Source: Glaciecola flavus (lineage in GTDB: Bacteria; Pseudomonadota; Gammaproteobacteria; Enterobacterales; Alteromonadaceae). From it: a DNA stretch of 64,000 nucleotides. The stretch is taken from the NCBI RefSeq assembly GCF_042646125.1, contig NZ_JBHRSW010000021.1:29595-93594 (forward strand), written 5' to 3'. The translations under genes were made by a program, and so were the position numbers. The stretch's first letter is position 1. Each line of letters begins with the position of its first letter. The notes below the pieces were generated by a model. That model worked only from the letters and a program-made list of their open reading frames with translations, made no database searches and had not been told where the DNA came from. Positions 17,905-26,850 of the stretch are shown here, one piece after another.

Positions 17905-18742
17905 AACGCTTTGTCGGCGTATTATTGAAGAAGGGCAGTGGGTGAGCAATGCGCGTACGGGTATTCGTTGTTTAACCGTCATTAATGCAGACTTAACTTA
18001 TGATGTAGCTAACAATGCTTTTCCACTAGTTACCACTCGGAAATGCTTTTACAAAGCCGCTATCGCTGAATTATTAGGGTATTTGAGAGGGTACGACAAT
18101 GCCGCACAATTCAGAGCTATTGGTTGTAATACATGGAATGCAAATGCCAACGAAAACCAAGCATGGTTGAATAATCCCGCACGCAAAGGCGAAGATGACA
18201 TGGGGCGCGTCTATGGCGTTCAGGGGCGTCGCTGGCAAAAGCCAGATGGTGGGAATCTCGATCAATTAAAAAAAATAGTGGATAACCTATCTGCCGGCAT
18301 TGATGACAGAGGAGAAATTCTAACTTTTTACAACCCTGGGGAATTTCACCTTGGATGTTTGCGCCCATGTATGCATACCCACACCTTTTCATTGCTGGGA
18401 GACACCTTATATTTAACGAGCTATATGCGAAGCTGTGACGTCCCGCTCGGGCTTACTTTCAACATGCCTCAGTGCTTTGTATTACTAGCTTTGGTTGCAC
18501 AAATTACCGGGCATAAACCGGGCAAAGTCTTCCACAAAATTGTTAACGCGCATATCTATGAAAACCAATTGCATTTGATGCAAGAAGAACAGTTAAAACG
18601 AACGCCTTTTTCTGCACCGAGCTTATGGATAAACCCCAAAATCACATCTTTAGAAGATATAGAAACATGGGTGTCAACCGACGATTTCAGAGTGGAAAAC
18701 TATGAATATCACCCCGCTATCGCATATCCGTTTGCGGTTTGA
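17891..18742 (+). CDS. thyA: Thymidylate synthase ThyA (Vibrio-type)
   Basis: ThyA makes dTMP from dUMP with methylene-tetrahydrofolate. The catalytic cysteine is Cys160 in LRPCMHTHTF, the dUMP-binding arginine-aspartate segment is RSCDVPLG, and the pyrimidine-selecting asparagine is kept in TFNMPQC. These differ from the common LAPCHAFFQF and FNIASY seen in E. coli, but match my recollection of the ThyA of vibrios, including KGEDDMGRVYGVQGR and NAHIYENQL. The conserved asparagine argues against a dCMP hydroxymethylase. At 283 residues it is full length. It follows lgt in the usual order. Confidence 0.95.
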   Translation: MSQYETLCRRIIEEGQWVSNARTGIRCLTVINADLTYDVANNAFPLVTTRKCFYKAAIAELLGYLRGYDNAAQFRAIGCNTWNANANENQAWLNNPARKGEDDMGRVYGVQGRRWQKPDGGNLDQLKKIVDNLSAGIDDRGEILTFYNPGEFHLGCLRPCMHTHTFSLLGDTLYLTSYMRSCDVPLGLTFNMPQCFVLLALVAQITGHKPGKVFHKIVNAHIYENQLHLMQEEQLKRTPFSAPSLWINPKITSLEDIETWVSTDDFRVENYEYHPAIAYPFAV

Positions 18743-18819
18743 GTTGGATAATATAGAGTCAACGACAAGCCCTTTTATCATGCAGTGATAGGCGGGTGAA
18801 GAAGGAGCCGAGACTGCGT

Positions 18820-19245
18820 TTACTTAATTGTTTTCCATGGATTTATCAATTGAACATCAATATGTTGAAAATCACGCTCGTTGCGGCTTACTAATGTAAA
18901 ACCATGGACTATGCTTGTCGCTGCGATCATTGCGTCACGTTCTGACTTAGGGTCTGGTACATGCAATTGTGCGCATTTGAGCGCAATGCTCGTATTAAAT
19001 GACAAAATGCGTTCTGAAAAGGCCTTTAACACTTGGTCGTTTAGCCACATTTTATAAACTGAAGCCTGCTTAATATCTTTTCGCTCTAATTGCAAAACAC
19101 CCAATTCGATTTCCAGTATTGAGATCGAAGAAATAAACATATTGCTTGTCGATATGCTCTGAGCCCATTTTATGACGTTTTTATTTGCTCTATTGGTTCC
19201 TGCTTTTCTAAGCTCTGAAATGACATTAGTATCTAGCAAATACAT
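18820..19245 (-). CDS. PIN-domain toxin (VapC/FitB family)
   Basis: A 141-residue PIN-domain protein, predicted to be a metal-dependent RNase toxin. The acidic active-site residues are seen in LLDTNVISELRK (first Asp and downstream Glu), in ILEIELG and in DPKSERDAMIAATSIVHG followed by VSRNERDF. The ATG at 19245 overlaps the antitoxin stop as TGATG, so it is translationally coupled. A TTG three codons' worth of bases earlier at 19248 is possible but less likely. It lies on the opposite strand from thyA, in a spot where gene order is otherwise housekeeping, which suggests acquisition. Confidence 0.88.
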   Translation of the reverse strand: MYLLDTNVISELRKAGTNRANKNVIKWAQSISTSNMFISSISILEIELGVLQLERKDIKQASVYKMWLNDQVLKAFSERILSFNTSIALKCAQLHVPDPKSERDAMIAATSIVHGFTLVSRNERDFQHIDVQLINPWKTIK

Positions 19246-19493
19246 CAATCAAACTCTAAAGGTTTAATTGAACTGACATTCAGTTTTTCAAATTCAAAAT
19301 TATCAACCTCGGCGCGCATTGCTAACATATCCACTATATTTACAGATTGTCCTGTAATAGCTTCATAGTCATCAATTGAAAGTAATACATGGGAAACCTT
19401 ACCACGCTCGGTGATCCTTACAGGGCCTTTATTGGCTGAACGTTTTACTGCTGTAGGATTCTGATTAAACGCTTGGCTAGTAACTGTTTGCAT
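19245..19493 (-). CDS. Phd/YefM-family antitoxin
   Basis: An 82-residue antitoxin whose N-terminal half (SQAFNQNPTAVKRSANKGPVRITERGKVSHVLLSIDDYEAI) has the Phd/YefM DNA-binding fold. The C-terminal part is acidic and would wrap the toxin. The frame extends to a TTG at 19505, but the ATG at 19493 follows GGAG with six bases between. It precedes the PIN toxin and would autoregulate the pair from the palindrome-bearing region just upstream. Confidence 0.87.
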   Translation of the reverse strand: MQTVTSQAFNQNPTAVKRSANKGPVRITERGKVSHVLLSIDDYEAITGQSVNIVDMLAMRAEVDNFEFEKLNVSSIKPLEFD

Positions 19494-19556
19494 AATAGGC
19501 TCCAAACAATGGTTTCATGTAGTGATTATATTACATTGATAGTTAAAATCAAATTT

Positions 19557-19572
19557 GTAGTTATATAACTAC
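19557..19572. promoter_or_regulatory. Palindrome, candidate antitoxin operator
   Basis: GTAGTTATATAACTAC is a perfect 16-base palindrome located 64 bases upstream of the antitoxin start. Antitoxins of the Phd/YefM family usually bind palindromes near their own promoter, so this is a plausible operator. No binding data can be derived from the sequence. Confidence 0.45.
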
Positions 19573-19594
19573 TTTATTTAAATGGCTGGTGGTA

Positions 19595-19620
19595 GGTAAT
19601 CACACGCGAATGTGATTACC
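19595..19620. repeat. 10-bp inverted repeat (hairpin)
   Basis: Arms GGTAATCACA (19595-19604) and TGTGATTACC (19611-19620) are perfectly complementary around a six-base loop CGCGAA. It lies between the toxin-antitoxin pair and the response-regulator gene. There is no long T-run on either side, so it may be an operator, a processing site or a weak terminator. Confidence 0.55.
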
Positions 19621-19738
19621 TTAGATTTGTAGAGCAGAAGCCTCAAGGTATAAAAAACTTAATTCATCAAAATCTATCGAATACGTATTTAGCTATTAAT
19701 TTTTTTCGCGTCATGCAGATAACCCTTTTATCGATTGA

Positions 19739-20818
19739 ATGGTTTTTGACCAAAACATGACACTACCACAAGCTGGTAGCTTGGAAGATACTACGCTTAT
19801 GTCTTTACCTGTGCTAATTTGTGATGACTCGGCCTTTGCGCGAAAGGCAATGGCGCGCTCTCTGCCTGATGGCTGGGATGTGGAGGTTTCCTTTGCTTCT
19901 AATGGGCAGGAAGCCATTGAGGCAATCGAGCAGGGTAAAGGCGATATGCTGTTCCTCGATTTAAACATGCCTGTAATGGATGGCTATGAAACCATGCAAG
20001 TCATTCGAGAGCGCGATTTACCTACCATGGTTATCGTTGTATCCGGTGATGTACAAGAAGAAGCGCATAGGCGAATGAAGTCAATGGGGGCCATCGACTT
20101 TATTCGCAAGCCCATCGATAACGCCAAATTAACGGATATTTTATCTAAGTATGGTATCTACAATGGCGAAAAAACTGCGGCTAAGCGAGCTGCGCAAACT
20201 GATGTAAAAATCGGTTCTAGCCTTGAAGAAAAGATGGATGCCTTTAGAGAAATTTCAAATGTTGCCATGGGCCAGGCTGGAGAAAGTCTCGCACAAGTTT
20301 TTAAGCAGTTTGTCAATTTACCTATTCCCAATGTCAGCATGGTGCACACCAATGAACTTGCGATGACTTTGGCCTCTATCGACAGTGAACAGCAGGTCTC
20401 AGCGATATCCAAGGGGTTTGTGAGCAAACACATAAAAGGCGAGGCCATCATAATATTCAATGATGCAAATATTGCCTCGGTCAGAAACTTATTGGGTCGA
20501 CAAAGACATGCGACACTGCCGAGTGACATAGAAGTATTGATGGATGTGTCAAACATTATTATTGGTGCTTGTATCAATGGCTTGTCAGAGCAATTAGGTG
20601 TCAACTTTACGCATAATTCGCCCATTATTCTGGGTATTCACTGCGATTTAAATGAGCTGGTTGCAAACAATATTTCTCGTTGGGAACAAGTGCTCGTGAT
20701 CGAAATTGCCTATGCAATATCCAAAGAAAATATAAATTTTGAATTGCTATTAGTGATCCCTGAAACAGAGATCGATGCCACCTTCAAGCAACTGATCAAC
20801 GTAAGAGGGGCTGCGTAA
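19739..20818 (+). CDS. Response regulator with CheC-like phosphatase domain
   Basis: Residues of about 22-140 form a receiver domain with LICDDSAFARKAM, the phosphoacceptor aspartate in MLFLDLNMPVMDGY and the switch lysine in FIRKPIDN. Residues 160-355 resemble the CheC/CheX family of CheY-phosphate phosphatases, with two helices carrying the acidic-x2-Asn signature (FREISNVAMGQAGESL and LMDVSNIIIGACINGL), each followed about 20 residues later by proline. The start may be 19739 or the methionine at 19799, just before the receiver. It ends exactly where the PAS-GGDEF gene begins, so the two are one transcription unit and probably one signalling path. Confidence 0.82.
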   Translation: MVFDQNMTLPQAGSLEDTTLMSLPVLICDDSAFARKAMARSLPDGWDVEVSFASNGQEAIEAIEQGKGDMLFLDLNMPVMDGYETMQVIRERDLPTMVIVVSGDVQEEAHRRMKSMGAIDFIRKPIDNAKLTDILSKYGIYNGEKTAAKRAAQTDVKIGSSLEEKMDAFREISNVAMGQAGESLAQVFKQFVNLPIPNVSMVHTNELAMTLASIDSEQQVSAISKGFVSKHIKGEAIIIFNDANIASVRNLLGRQRHATLPSDIEVLMDVSNIIIGACINGLSEQLGVNFTHNSPIILGIHCDLNELVANNISRWEQVLVIEIAYAISKENINFELLLVIPETEIDATFKQLINVRGAA

Positions 20819-21787
20819 ATGGAAATGGGTACGCAAGTTAGTGGGTCTTCGAGTTGGCAACATGCACTCGTGTCCTCGATTGAGGTGGGGATTGTGGTTG
20901 TCGATACCAATTTTGTGATCGAACAATGGAATCAATTTATGCAAAACCACTCCGGTTATGATCTCAACGACGTGCGTGGTCGATCGTTATTTACATGTTT
21001 TGATGACTTGGACGAGGCGTGGTTGAAGAACAAATGCCAACCTGCCGTAGAAATGAATACGCCGGTCTTTATGATTTGGGAGCAAAGGCACTATTTGTTT
21101 AAGATGGATACGGCTCGACCCGTTACCTCGCCTGCCGAGTACATGTACCAAAACATCAGTATTTTTCCCATACTGTGTGAAAAGGGAGCCGTTGAGAAGA
21201 TTTGCTTTTTGGTTTACGACGTTACCGATCAAGCAATGAGTAAAATGCGCATTGAGGGCTTAAATCAAAAACTAAAAGAAATCAGTCGTGTAGACGGTTT
21301 AACTCAGCTTTTTAATCGGCGTTACTGGCAAGAACGTTTTGAGCGAGAGTTTAAACTAACTATTCGTAGCAAAAAGCCAATTTCAGTATTAATGTTAGAT
21401 ATTGACCACTTTAAAAAAGTGAATGATACCTATGGCCATCAAGCCGGTGATGCGGTAATACAATCCATTTCAAAGCTAATTAAAAAGGCAACAAGAGAAA
21501 CGGATATAGCAGGTAGGTACGGCGGTGAGGAGTTTGTAATTTTGTTGCCAGATACTACTGCAGAAAATGCCTACACGGTTGGTGAACGTATAAGAAAGGC
21601 GGCAGAAAAAACACTAGTCGAACATGAAGGCGCTGAGATTAGCGTTACCATAAGTGCGGGAATAGCTGAGTTTAATGCGGCCTACACACAACCCTTGCTT
21701 TGGCTTGAAGCTGCTGATCAGGCTTTGTATGATGCCAAAAATGCAGGGCGCAACACGGTAATTGTGTCCGCAGTGAATACTGCTTAA
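20819..21787 (+). CDS. PAS-GGDEF diguanylate cyclase
   Basis: Predicted to make cyclic-di-GMP from two GTP. A PAS domain lies at about residues 10-125 (SSIEVGIVVVDTNFVIEQWN). A short helix then joins it to the GGDEF domain (about 150-315), which has DGLTQLFNRRYW, the metal-binding LDIDHFKKVND and active-site loop RYGGEEF. The RETD five residues before GGEEF is an inhibitory I-site, so product feedback is expected. The ATG follows the upstream stop directly and its ribosome site (AGAGGGG) lies inside the previous gene, which supports co-translation with the REC-CheC protein. Confidence 0.92.
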   Translation: MEMGTQVSGSSSWQHALVSSIEVGIVVVDTNFVIEQWNQFMQNHSGYDLNDVRGRSLFTCFDDLDEAWLKNKCQPAVEMNTPVFMIWEQRHYLFKMDTARPVTSPAEYMYQNISIFPILCEKGAVEKICFLVYDVTDQAMSKMRIEGLNQKLKEISRVDGLTQLFNRRYWQERFEREFKLTIRSKKPISVLMLDIDHFKKVNDTYGHQAGDAVIQSISKLIKKATRETDIAGRYGGEEFVILLPDTTAENAYTVGERIRKAAEKTLVEHEGAEISVTISAGIAEFNAAYTQPLLWLEAADQALYDAKNAGRNTVIVSAVNTA

Positions 21788-21838
21788 ATAACCTGATCTC
21801 GGGATAAATACGTTAACAGCACTTCGAGACCAAGGGGC

Positions 21839-22174
21839 TTAAGGGCGTATACCTATGACTTCAACTGGACACAATTGATTGTTATGAAGATAATGCATTA
21901 GCGTGACTAACTCCCTTTTCATCTCCTCGTCATTTGATAGCGTGTTGGCATCTAGGTGCTGCAAATGGAACAATATATGCCAAAACAAACGCTCTTTGTG
22001 CGTATAGACTTCTGATACTCGGTCTTTGTACAAGGTCCATTCTTCGAGCGTGTCCCACAAGAAATGTTCTAATTCTTTATAGTCAATCCGATGTGCCCAA
22101 TATGCATCTACATAGTAGGTGAGTTGTTTCGATTTATTTGCAATAAATGCACGGATTGACACAGTAAGTCCCAA
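21839..22174 (-). CDS. Small conserved-looking hypothetical protein
   Basis: A 111-residue, mostly helical protein with aromatic and charged residues (YYVDAYWAHRIDYKELEHFLWDTLEEW). There is no signal peptide, membrane segment or motif that I recognise. It faces the GGDEF gene and has its own upstream region of about 200 bases. The coding look is fair (balanced composition, no low-complexity), but without a family match the function is unknown. Confidence 0.6.
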   Translation of the reverse strand: MGLTVSIRAFIANKSKQLTYYVDAYWAHRIDYKELEHFLWDTLEEWTLYKDRVSEVYTHKERLFWHILFHLQHLDANTLSNDEEMKRELVTLMHYLHNNQLCPVEVIGIRP

Positions 22175-22379
22175 AAAAAGTTAAGATAAGTATGGTTTGT
22201 CTATAAGTATAGTTAACAATCCTAAAAAGTTGATGAACTAAGCCAGAATATTGTTAAGTGCATAATTTTTAGGGTAATAAAGTCGAGCATGGCTTCACGG
22301 CGTTATTGTTAATTGTAGCTAGACTCAAAGAAGGTGGTAGGAGGGGATGGCAATAATAATGCAAGGGAAAACTGTCTTG

Positions 22380-23294
22380 CTAATAACCCAGATAGCTAAG
22401 CCAGCCATATATCTCCTTACTCAAATAGTTGCTTTGAAGAGATGTAAGGCTAATACCAACAATTGCTCTTTGCCTGTAATGCGTTTTTATTTGCCGTGTC
22501 GCCATTATTTTACGCTCTGCTTGCGTATCCATTGCCCAGATGCTGTCCCACTGACTAATTAAGTCCAATATTGGCAATGGGCTTGTCGCCACTAGTTCTG
22601 GAATTTGTTTGTTGAGTACACGATTGGGTACGTGCGGAGACAATAAAATTAAACTACTGAAATTACTAGGATTACCTTTGAGCAGACAGTAGGCGGATAG
22701 TCCATGAGCTGTGAGAATGGTTCTATTACTTTTATCGCTCAAATCATCTAATATGGCCGTTAAATAAGAAACACTGGCAGTGGCGCAAGCCTTTGCGTGC
22801 TCCTCGGTAAAACTATTACCGCTGGTGAAGTCTGTACTTGATATTTCTTGGTCGCGACCAAATGCACTTTGTGGTAAAAACGCAAGTACCACCTGCCAGC
22901 CATTTTCGCGCAAATGCGCTGCGATATCGATCATGTAATGGGTATTTAATGTACCGCCGAAGGTATCAGGTATCAGCAATATAGTGCCTCTACGAACAGC
23001 AAGATTTGAAGGCAAATCTAAATAAGCGTGGGGCTTATTTTGATAAGTAAATTCTTTGTATTCGTCTGCGTGTAGTTGATGCTTTATGTCTTGGTATATC
23101 GCTAATTCGTAAGCATTGTTTGTTTCGACATTAGTAGTGTCTTCTGGCGTGAGCTGACTGTCATCCGCCTCCTTTTCGACTGTAGCCACAGAATCGTTTT
23201 GCGTATTGCTCTGTGCATGAGCTAAATGCAGGAAACTATATGTAAGTACTATCAATACACAAAATAGCGTAAATTGCCTAACTGCCCCAAACAC
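22380..23294 (-). CDS. DUF3530 family exported alpha/beta-hydrolase-like protein
   Basis: A 304-residue protein with an N-terminal signal peptide (cleavage likely after LAHA, near residue 27), an acidic linker and a hydrolase-like core: ILLIPDTFGG as the oxyanion-hole strand, AFLPQSAFG, and a nucleophile elbow ILTAHGLSAY. This is the pattern of DUF3530, a family with alpha/beta-hydrolase fold and no assigned substrate. The start is GTG at 23294 preceded by GAGG. It lies downstream of rapA-rluA on the same strand, 50 bases after rluA, and may share their transcript. Confidence 0.8.
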   Translation of the reverse strand: MFGAVRQFTLFCVLIVLTYSFLHLAHAQSNTQNDSVATVEKEADDSQLTPEDTTNVETNNAYELAIYQDIKHQLHADEYKEFTYQNKPHAYLDLPSNLAVRRGTILLIPDTFGGTLNTHYMIDIAAHLRENGWQVVLAFLPQSAFGRDQEISSTDFTSGNSFTEEHAKACATASVSYLTAILDDLSDKSNRTILTAHGLSAYCLLKGNPSNFSSLILLSPHVPNRVLNKQIPELVATSPLPILDLISQWDSIWAMDTQAERKIMATRQIKTHYRQRAIVGISLTSLQSNYLSKEIYGWLSYLGY

Positions 23295-23344
23295 AAGTAC
23301 CTCAAAATAAAACGCCTAGCTTAACTTGTTTATCGGCGGCAGCA

Positions 23345-24028
23345 TTAAAAGCTCAACGGCTTTTGAACGAAGGAAAAATCAGGGGGATTCTCAAAAGTGA
23401 GTAAGTTGTCACTTACCGGATGCCTAAATTGAATGAAGCTAGCGTGCAAGCAAAGTCGTTGAGCCATAGCTTTCCCTTCTGGGCAAGCGTATAAACGGTC
23501 ACCCAAAATAGCGTGACCGATTGACAGCATATGCACGCGTAATTGATGCGACCTACCAGTGACGGGAACTAGTTTAACGAGGGAATATGTCTTACTTTGC
23601 TCAACCACCTCGTAATGTGTTTTTGCTGGTTTCCCGCGTTCAAAGTCAACCATTTGCTTAGGCCTATTAGGCCAGTCGCATATCAGCGGTAACTCAATCG
23701 TGCCGGCAAGATTTTTAGGCTTCCCTTTAATTAAAGCGTAGTAAACTTTGTTTACTTTGCGATGCTCAAATTGCTTAGAAATGTTCCTGTGTGCGGCTTT
23801 GTTTTGTGCAGTCACGATGATACCAGATGTTGCCATGTCCAATCGATGCACGATACTCGTGTTGGGTAATACTCTCATCAAACGAAGTTGCAGGGAGTCT
23901 CTGTGCTCCGCAGCTTTTCCAGGTACGCTTAAAAGCCCACTCGGCTTATTCATCACCGCGATGTGGTCATCGCGGTATATAAATTCTAAGTAAGGATCTA
24001 GAGGTGGGTTGTATTCCAGTAAGGCCAT
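23345..24028 (-). CDS. rluA: Pseudouridine synthase RluA (23S U746 / tRNA U32)
   Basis: RluA isomerises U746 of 23S rRNA and U32 of certain tRNAs. The catalytic aspartate lies in the HRLDMATSGIIV motif, and the N-terminal YRDDHIAVMNKPSGLLSVPGK and the later VTGRSHQLRVHMLSIGHAILGD are diagnostic of the RluA class. There is no S4 domain, as expected for RluA itself. At 227 residues it matches the family. Its ATG overlaps the rapA stop by one base (TAATG), the rapA-rluA order familiar from enterics. Confidence 0.94.
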   Translation of the reverse strand: MALLEYNPPLDPYLEFIYRDDHIAVMNKPSGLLSVPGKAAEHRDSLQLRLMRVLPNTSIVHRLDMATSGIIVTAQNKAAHRNISKQFEHRKVNKVYYALIKGKPKNLAGTIELPLICDWPNRPKQMVDFERGKPAKTHYEVVEQSKTYSLVKLVPVTGRSHQLRVHMLSIGHAILGDRLYACPEGKAMAQRLCLHASFIQFRHPVSDNLLTFENPPDFSFVQKPLSF

Positions 24029-26850
24029 TATTTGGGGTTGTTGATAACAAGGCGAACGCTATCTAAATAAGGTGTCGCTTCAGAAATAACCTGCATGAGA
24101 TGTTGTTTTTGCTCTACCAAAAATTGCACCTCTTCGTCACGAATACTTGGGTTATGTGCCTGCAGATGCTTTAAACGCTCGACTTCATTGTCTATGCTTG
24201 CTTGCATATTGTTGAGCGCATCGTTCTTGATGCCTAACAAAGATTCATTCGCCAATGACAAGCCCTTGTCGACAGCGGTTTTCAATTGCTCAGACAGCGC
24301 AGTAATGAGTTGTTGCGCCATTTTAGGTTTAACCTTGAAAATACTCTCGAAATGAATGTCTTCTGCTTCATATTTTGCATTTATACACAAGCGAATGGGT
24401 GTGGCGGGTAAGTATCTATATAACTGCCATTTTGCGTCAGTGACTGGAGCGAGAACACCAATAATTTCCAGCCAAAATGCACCAACTGGTGCGTCGACTT
24501 GATTGACAAAACAGACACTACTTTTGCCAACGACATCTGTGAGTATTGCATCAATACAATGTGTCACAATTTCACTGTCCCCACTCAAATAATGCACATG
24601 TTCTAGTTGCGTGGCTACACTTCGCTTGTAGGTGACTTCTGTGCCTTCTTCGTGCAAACCAGGAATAGGAAACATCATCGACTCGCCCTGACGAAGTATA
24701 AAGACTTGGTCATCTTTTTCTTCCTGAATCACACCCAAAGAATCTAATAGACGGGACATAAACTTCATCATTTTTACGGCATTATCAGCACCAATGATCC
24801 GGTCGATGACCGCTTCTACTTTATCACCTCCTGATGAATTGAGCTCTAGCAAACGATCTCGGCCACGCTCAATGTCTGCTTTTAAGGTTTTGCTAAGATT
24901 ATTGGCTTGCTCTACTAAATCTTGCCAGTTTTCCATATCTTCAGGACTTTGCAATGCAGCATGCAAATCACTATGCAACGCTTCATATACGTCTGAACCC
25001 ACTGGGCAGGTATGGGTAAAAGCATTTAGGCCGTAGTGATACCAGTTGAACAGTACCGCTTGCGGATGATTTTCAAAATAGGGCAAGTAAATATTAACAT
25101 CATGCATTTGCCCTATGCGATCCAGGCGGCCAATGCGTTGCTCTAACAAATCAGGATTGAGAGGCAAATCAAATAAAACCAAATGACGGCAAAATTGAAA
25201 GTTACGACCTTCCGAGCCTATTTCGCTGCACAGCATTATTTGTGCGCCTTGTTCACTCGTCGCAAAAAAGTGCGCGGCTTTGTCGCGCTCGACAATGCTC
25301 ATTCCCTCGTGAAATACTGTGTGTCGTACCGATGTTTTGCTGCGTAGGTATTCTGCCAGTTGCATAGCTGTCGAGGCATACGCACAAATTAGGAGCACTT
25401 TATCGCCCTGTACATCCTCCAACAGTTTAATAAGCCATTGAATTCTTGAGTCAAATAAAGGCCATTTGTCGTCTAATATTGCGCTTCTCTCTGGATGCAG
25501 TTGAGTTGCGATATCGTCAGCGGGATCATGCAAAAGCGCATATTCTTTAGGCAATTTCAATGGAACCGAGTGTGCAATTCGCTTGGGAAAGCCGCTAATC
25601 GACGCTCTTCGATTTCTAAACATAAGCCGTCCTGTGCCATGTCGATCGATAAGGTCAGCGACAAGCTTTTGCCTTTCTTCTGGCGTATCCAAGTTAACTG
25701 GGTCAACGTCTGCTGAAACCGCCTGTAACTGGGTGATCTCTTCATCTGACAACGGCTCATCATTTAATAAAGGATTGACAGCCTGCGCGAGCTCTGAATA
25801 CTTCGCTTCTTCTTCCACAAATGATTGATATGAATGAAAGCGTGCAGGGTCGAGCAAACGCAATCTCGCAAAATGGCTCTCATGACCCAGTTGATCAGGC
25901 GTGGCGGTTAATAATAGTATGCTGGTCGCCTTGTGACTCAGTTTTTCAATTGCCAAGTAGGCACTGGAAGGCGCATCGGGTGTCCACTTCAAGTGATGTG
26001 CTTCATCCACTACTAGCATGTCCCAGTCTACACTGAGTGCTTGATGCAGGACTTCTTCCTCTTCAATGAAGCTTTGACTGCACAAGACCAGTTGTTCTTG
26101 TGAAAACGGGTTTTCTCCACTTTCTTTTACCGCCTCTATGCGTTCTTCGTCAAACACGGAAAAGTGCAGATTTACGCGGCGTAACATTTCTACTAACCAC
26201 TGATGCACCAAGGGCGAGGGAACGCAAATGAGGACGCGTTTGGCTCTGCCACTCAATAACTGCTGGTGTATAATCAATGCGGCTTCGATGGTTTTTCCTA
26301 AGCCGACCTCATCAGCAAGTAATACACGTGGGGCATAACGTTTACCTACTTCATGAGCGATGTGTATCTGATGAGGAATCAACTCTACTCGCGCGCCGAT
26401 CAAGCCCACTGCGTCAGAGCTTGCAAAGTCATATTGTTGCTGCCAACAAGAAAGGCGCGTATCGAACCATTTGGGGTCATCTAATTGACCGAGAAAGAGG
26501 CGTTTTTCTGGTTGATGAACCTTCACGTGGTGATCTAGAGCAACTTCAACAATTGACGCGTACTCTTCAGTATCGTGCCGTTTGCCAGAATATGTATAAA
26601 GACCGTCTTGTTCTGTCGCCTTTTCAACGGTTATGGTCCAGCCATCGACATGGGTGGCGGTTTCACCGTCACTCAGTATCAAACGCGCCAAGGCATTTTG
26701 CTTTTTCGCGTAATTTCTTTCTTCATTAACTGCTGGGAACAATACCAATACGGAGCGGATGTCTTCCGCCATAACAACACCAAGTCCAAGGTCTACTTCG
26801 CTATTGCTCAACCAACGTTGACCGACTACATACTCAATTTGTTGTGACAT
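24028..26850 (-). CDS. rapA: RNA polymerase-associated ATPase RapA (HepA)
   Basis: RapA is a Swi2/Snf2-type ATPase that binds RNA polymerase and recycles stalled or post-termination complexes. After the N-terminal Tudor-like region (VGQRWLSNSEVDLGLGVV), the helicase core has LLADEVGLGKTIEA (motif I), LVVDEAHHL (motif II), LLTATPDQLG (motif III), and C-terminal SEIGSEGRNFQFCRHLVLFDLPLNPDLLEQRIGRLDRIGQ (motifs V-VI). At 940 residues it is close to the 968 of E. coli. It starts the rapA-rluA unit. Confidence 0.96.
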   Translation of the reverse strand: MSQQIEYVVGQRWLSNSEVDLGLGVVMAEDIRSVLVLFPAVNEERNYAKKQNALARLILSDGETATHVDGWTITVEKATEQDGLYTYSGKRHDTEEYASIVEVALDHHVKVHQPEKRLFLGQLDDPKWFDTRLSCWQQQYDFASSDAVGLIGARVELIPHQIHIAHEVGKRYAPRVLLADEVGLGKTIEAALIIHQQLLSGRAKRVLICVPSPLVHQWLVEMLRRVNLHFSVFDEERIEAVKESGENPFSQEQLVLCSQSFIEEEEVLHQALSVDWDMLVVDEAHHLKWTPDAPSSAYLAIEKLSHKATSILLLTATPDQLGHESHFARLRLLDPARFHSYQSFVEEEAKYSELAQAVNPLLNDEPLSDEEITQLQAVSADVDPVNLDTPEERQKLVADLIDRHGTGRLMFRNRRASISGFPKRIAHSVPLKLPKEYALLHDPADDIATQLHPERSAILDDKWPLFDSRIQWLIKLLEDVQGDKVLLICAYASTAMQLAEYLRSKTSVRHTVFHEGMSIVERDKAAHFFATSEQGAQIMLCSEIGSEGRNFQFCRHLVLFDLPLNPDLLEQRIGRLDRIGQMHDVNIYLPYFENHPQAVLFNWYHYGLNAFTHTCPVGSDVYEALHSDLHAALQSPEDMENWQDLVEQANNLSKTLKADIERGRDRLLELNSSGGDKVEAVIDRIIGADNAVKMMKFMSRLLDSLGVIQEEKDDQVFILRQGESMMFPIPGLHEEGTEVTYKRSVATQLEHVHYLSGDSEIVTHCIDAILTDVVGKSSVCFVNQVDAPVGAFWLEIIGVLAPVTDAKWQLYRYLPATPIRLCINAKYEAEDIHFESIFKVKPKMAQQLITALSEQLKTAVDKGLSLANESLLGIKNDALNNMQASIDNEVERLKHLQAHNPSIRDEEVQFLVEQKQHLMQVISEATPYLDSVRLVINNPK

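Noticed and set aside
19595..19620. Possible CRP site because it contains TCACA and TGTGA.
   Set aside because: The half-sites are in the wrong order (TCACA-N6-TGTGA instead of TGTGA-N6-TCACA), so it is listed only as an inverted repeat.
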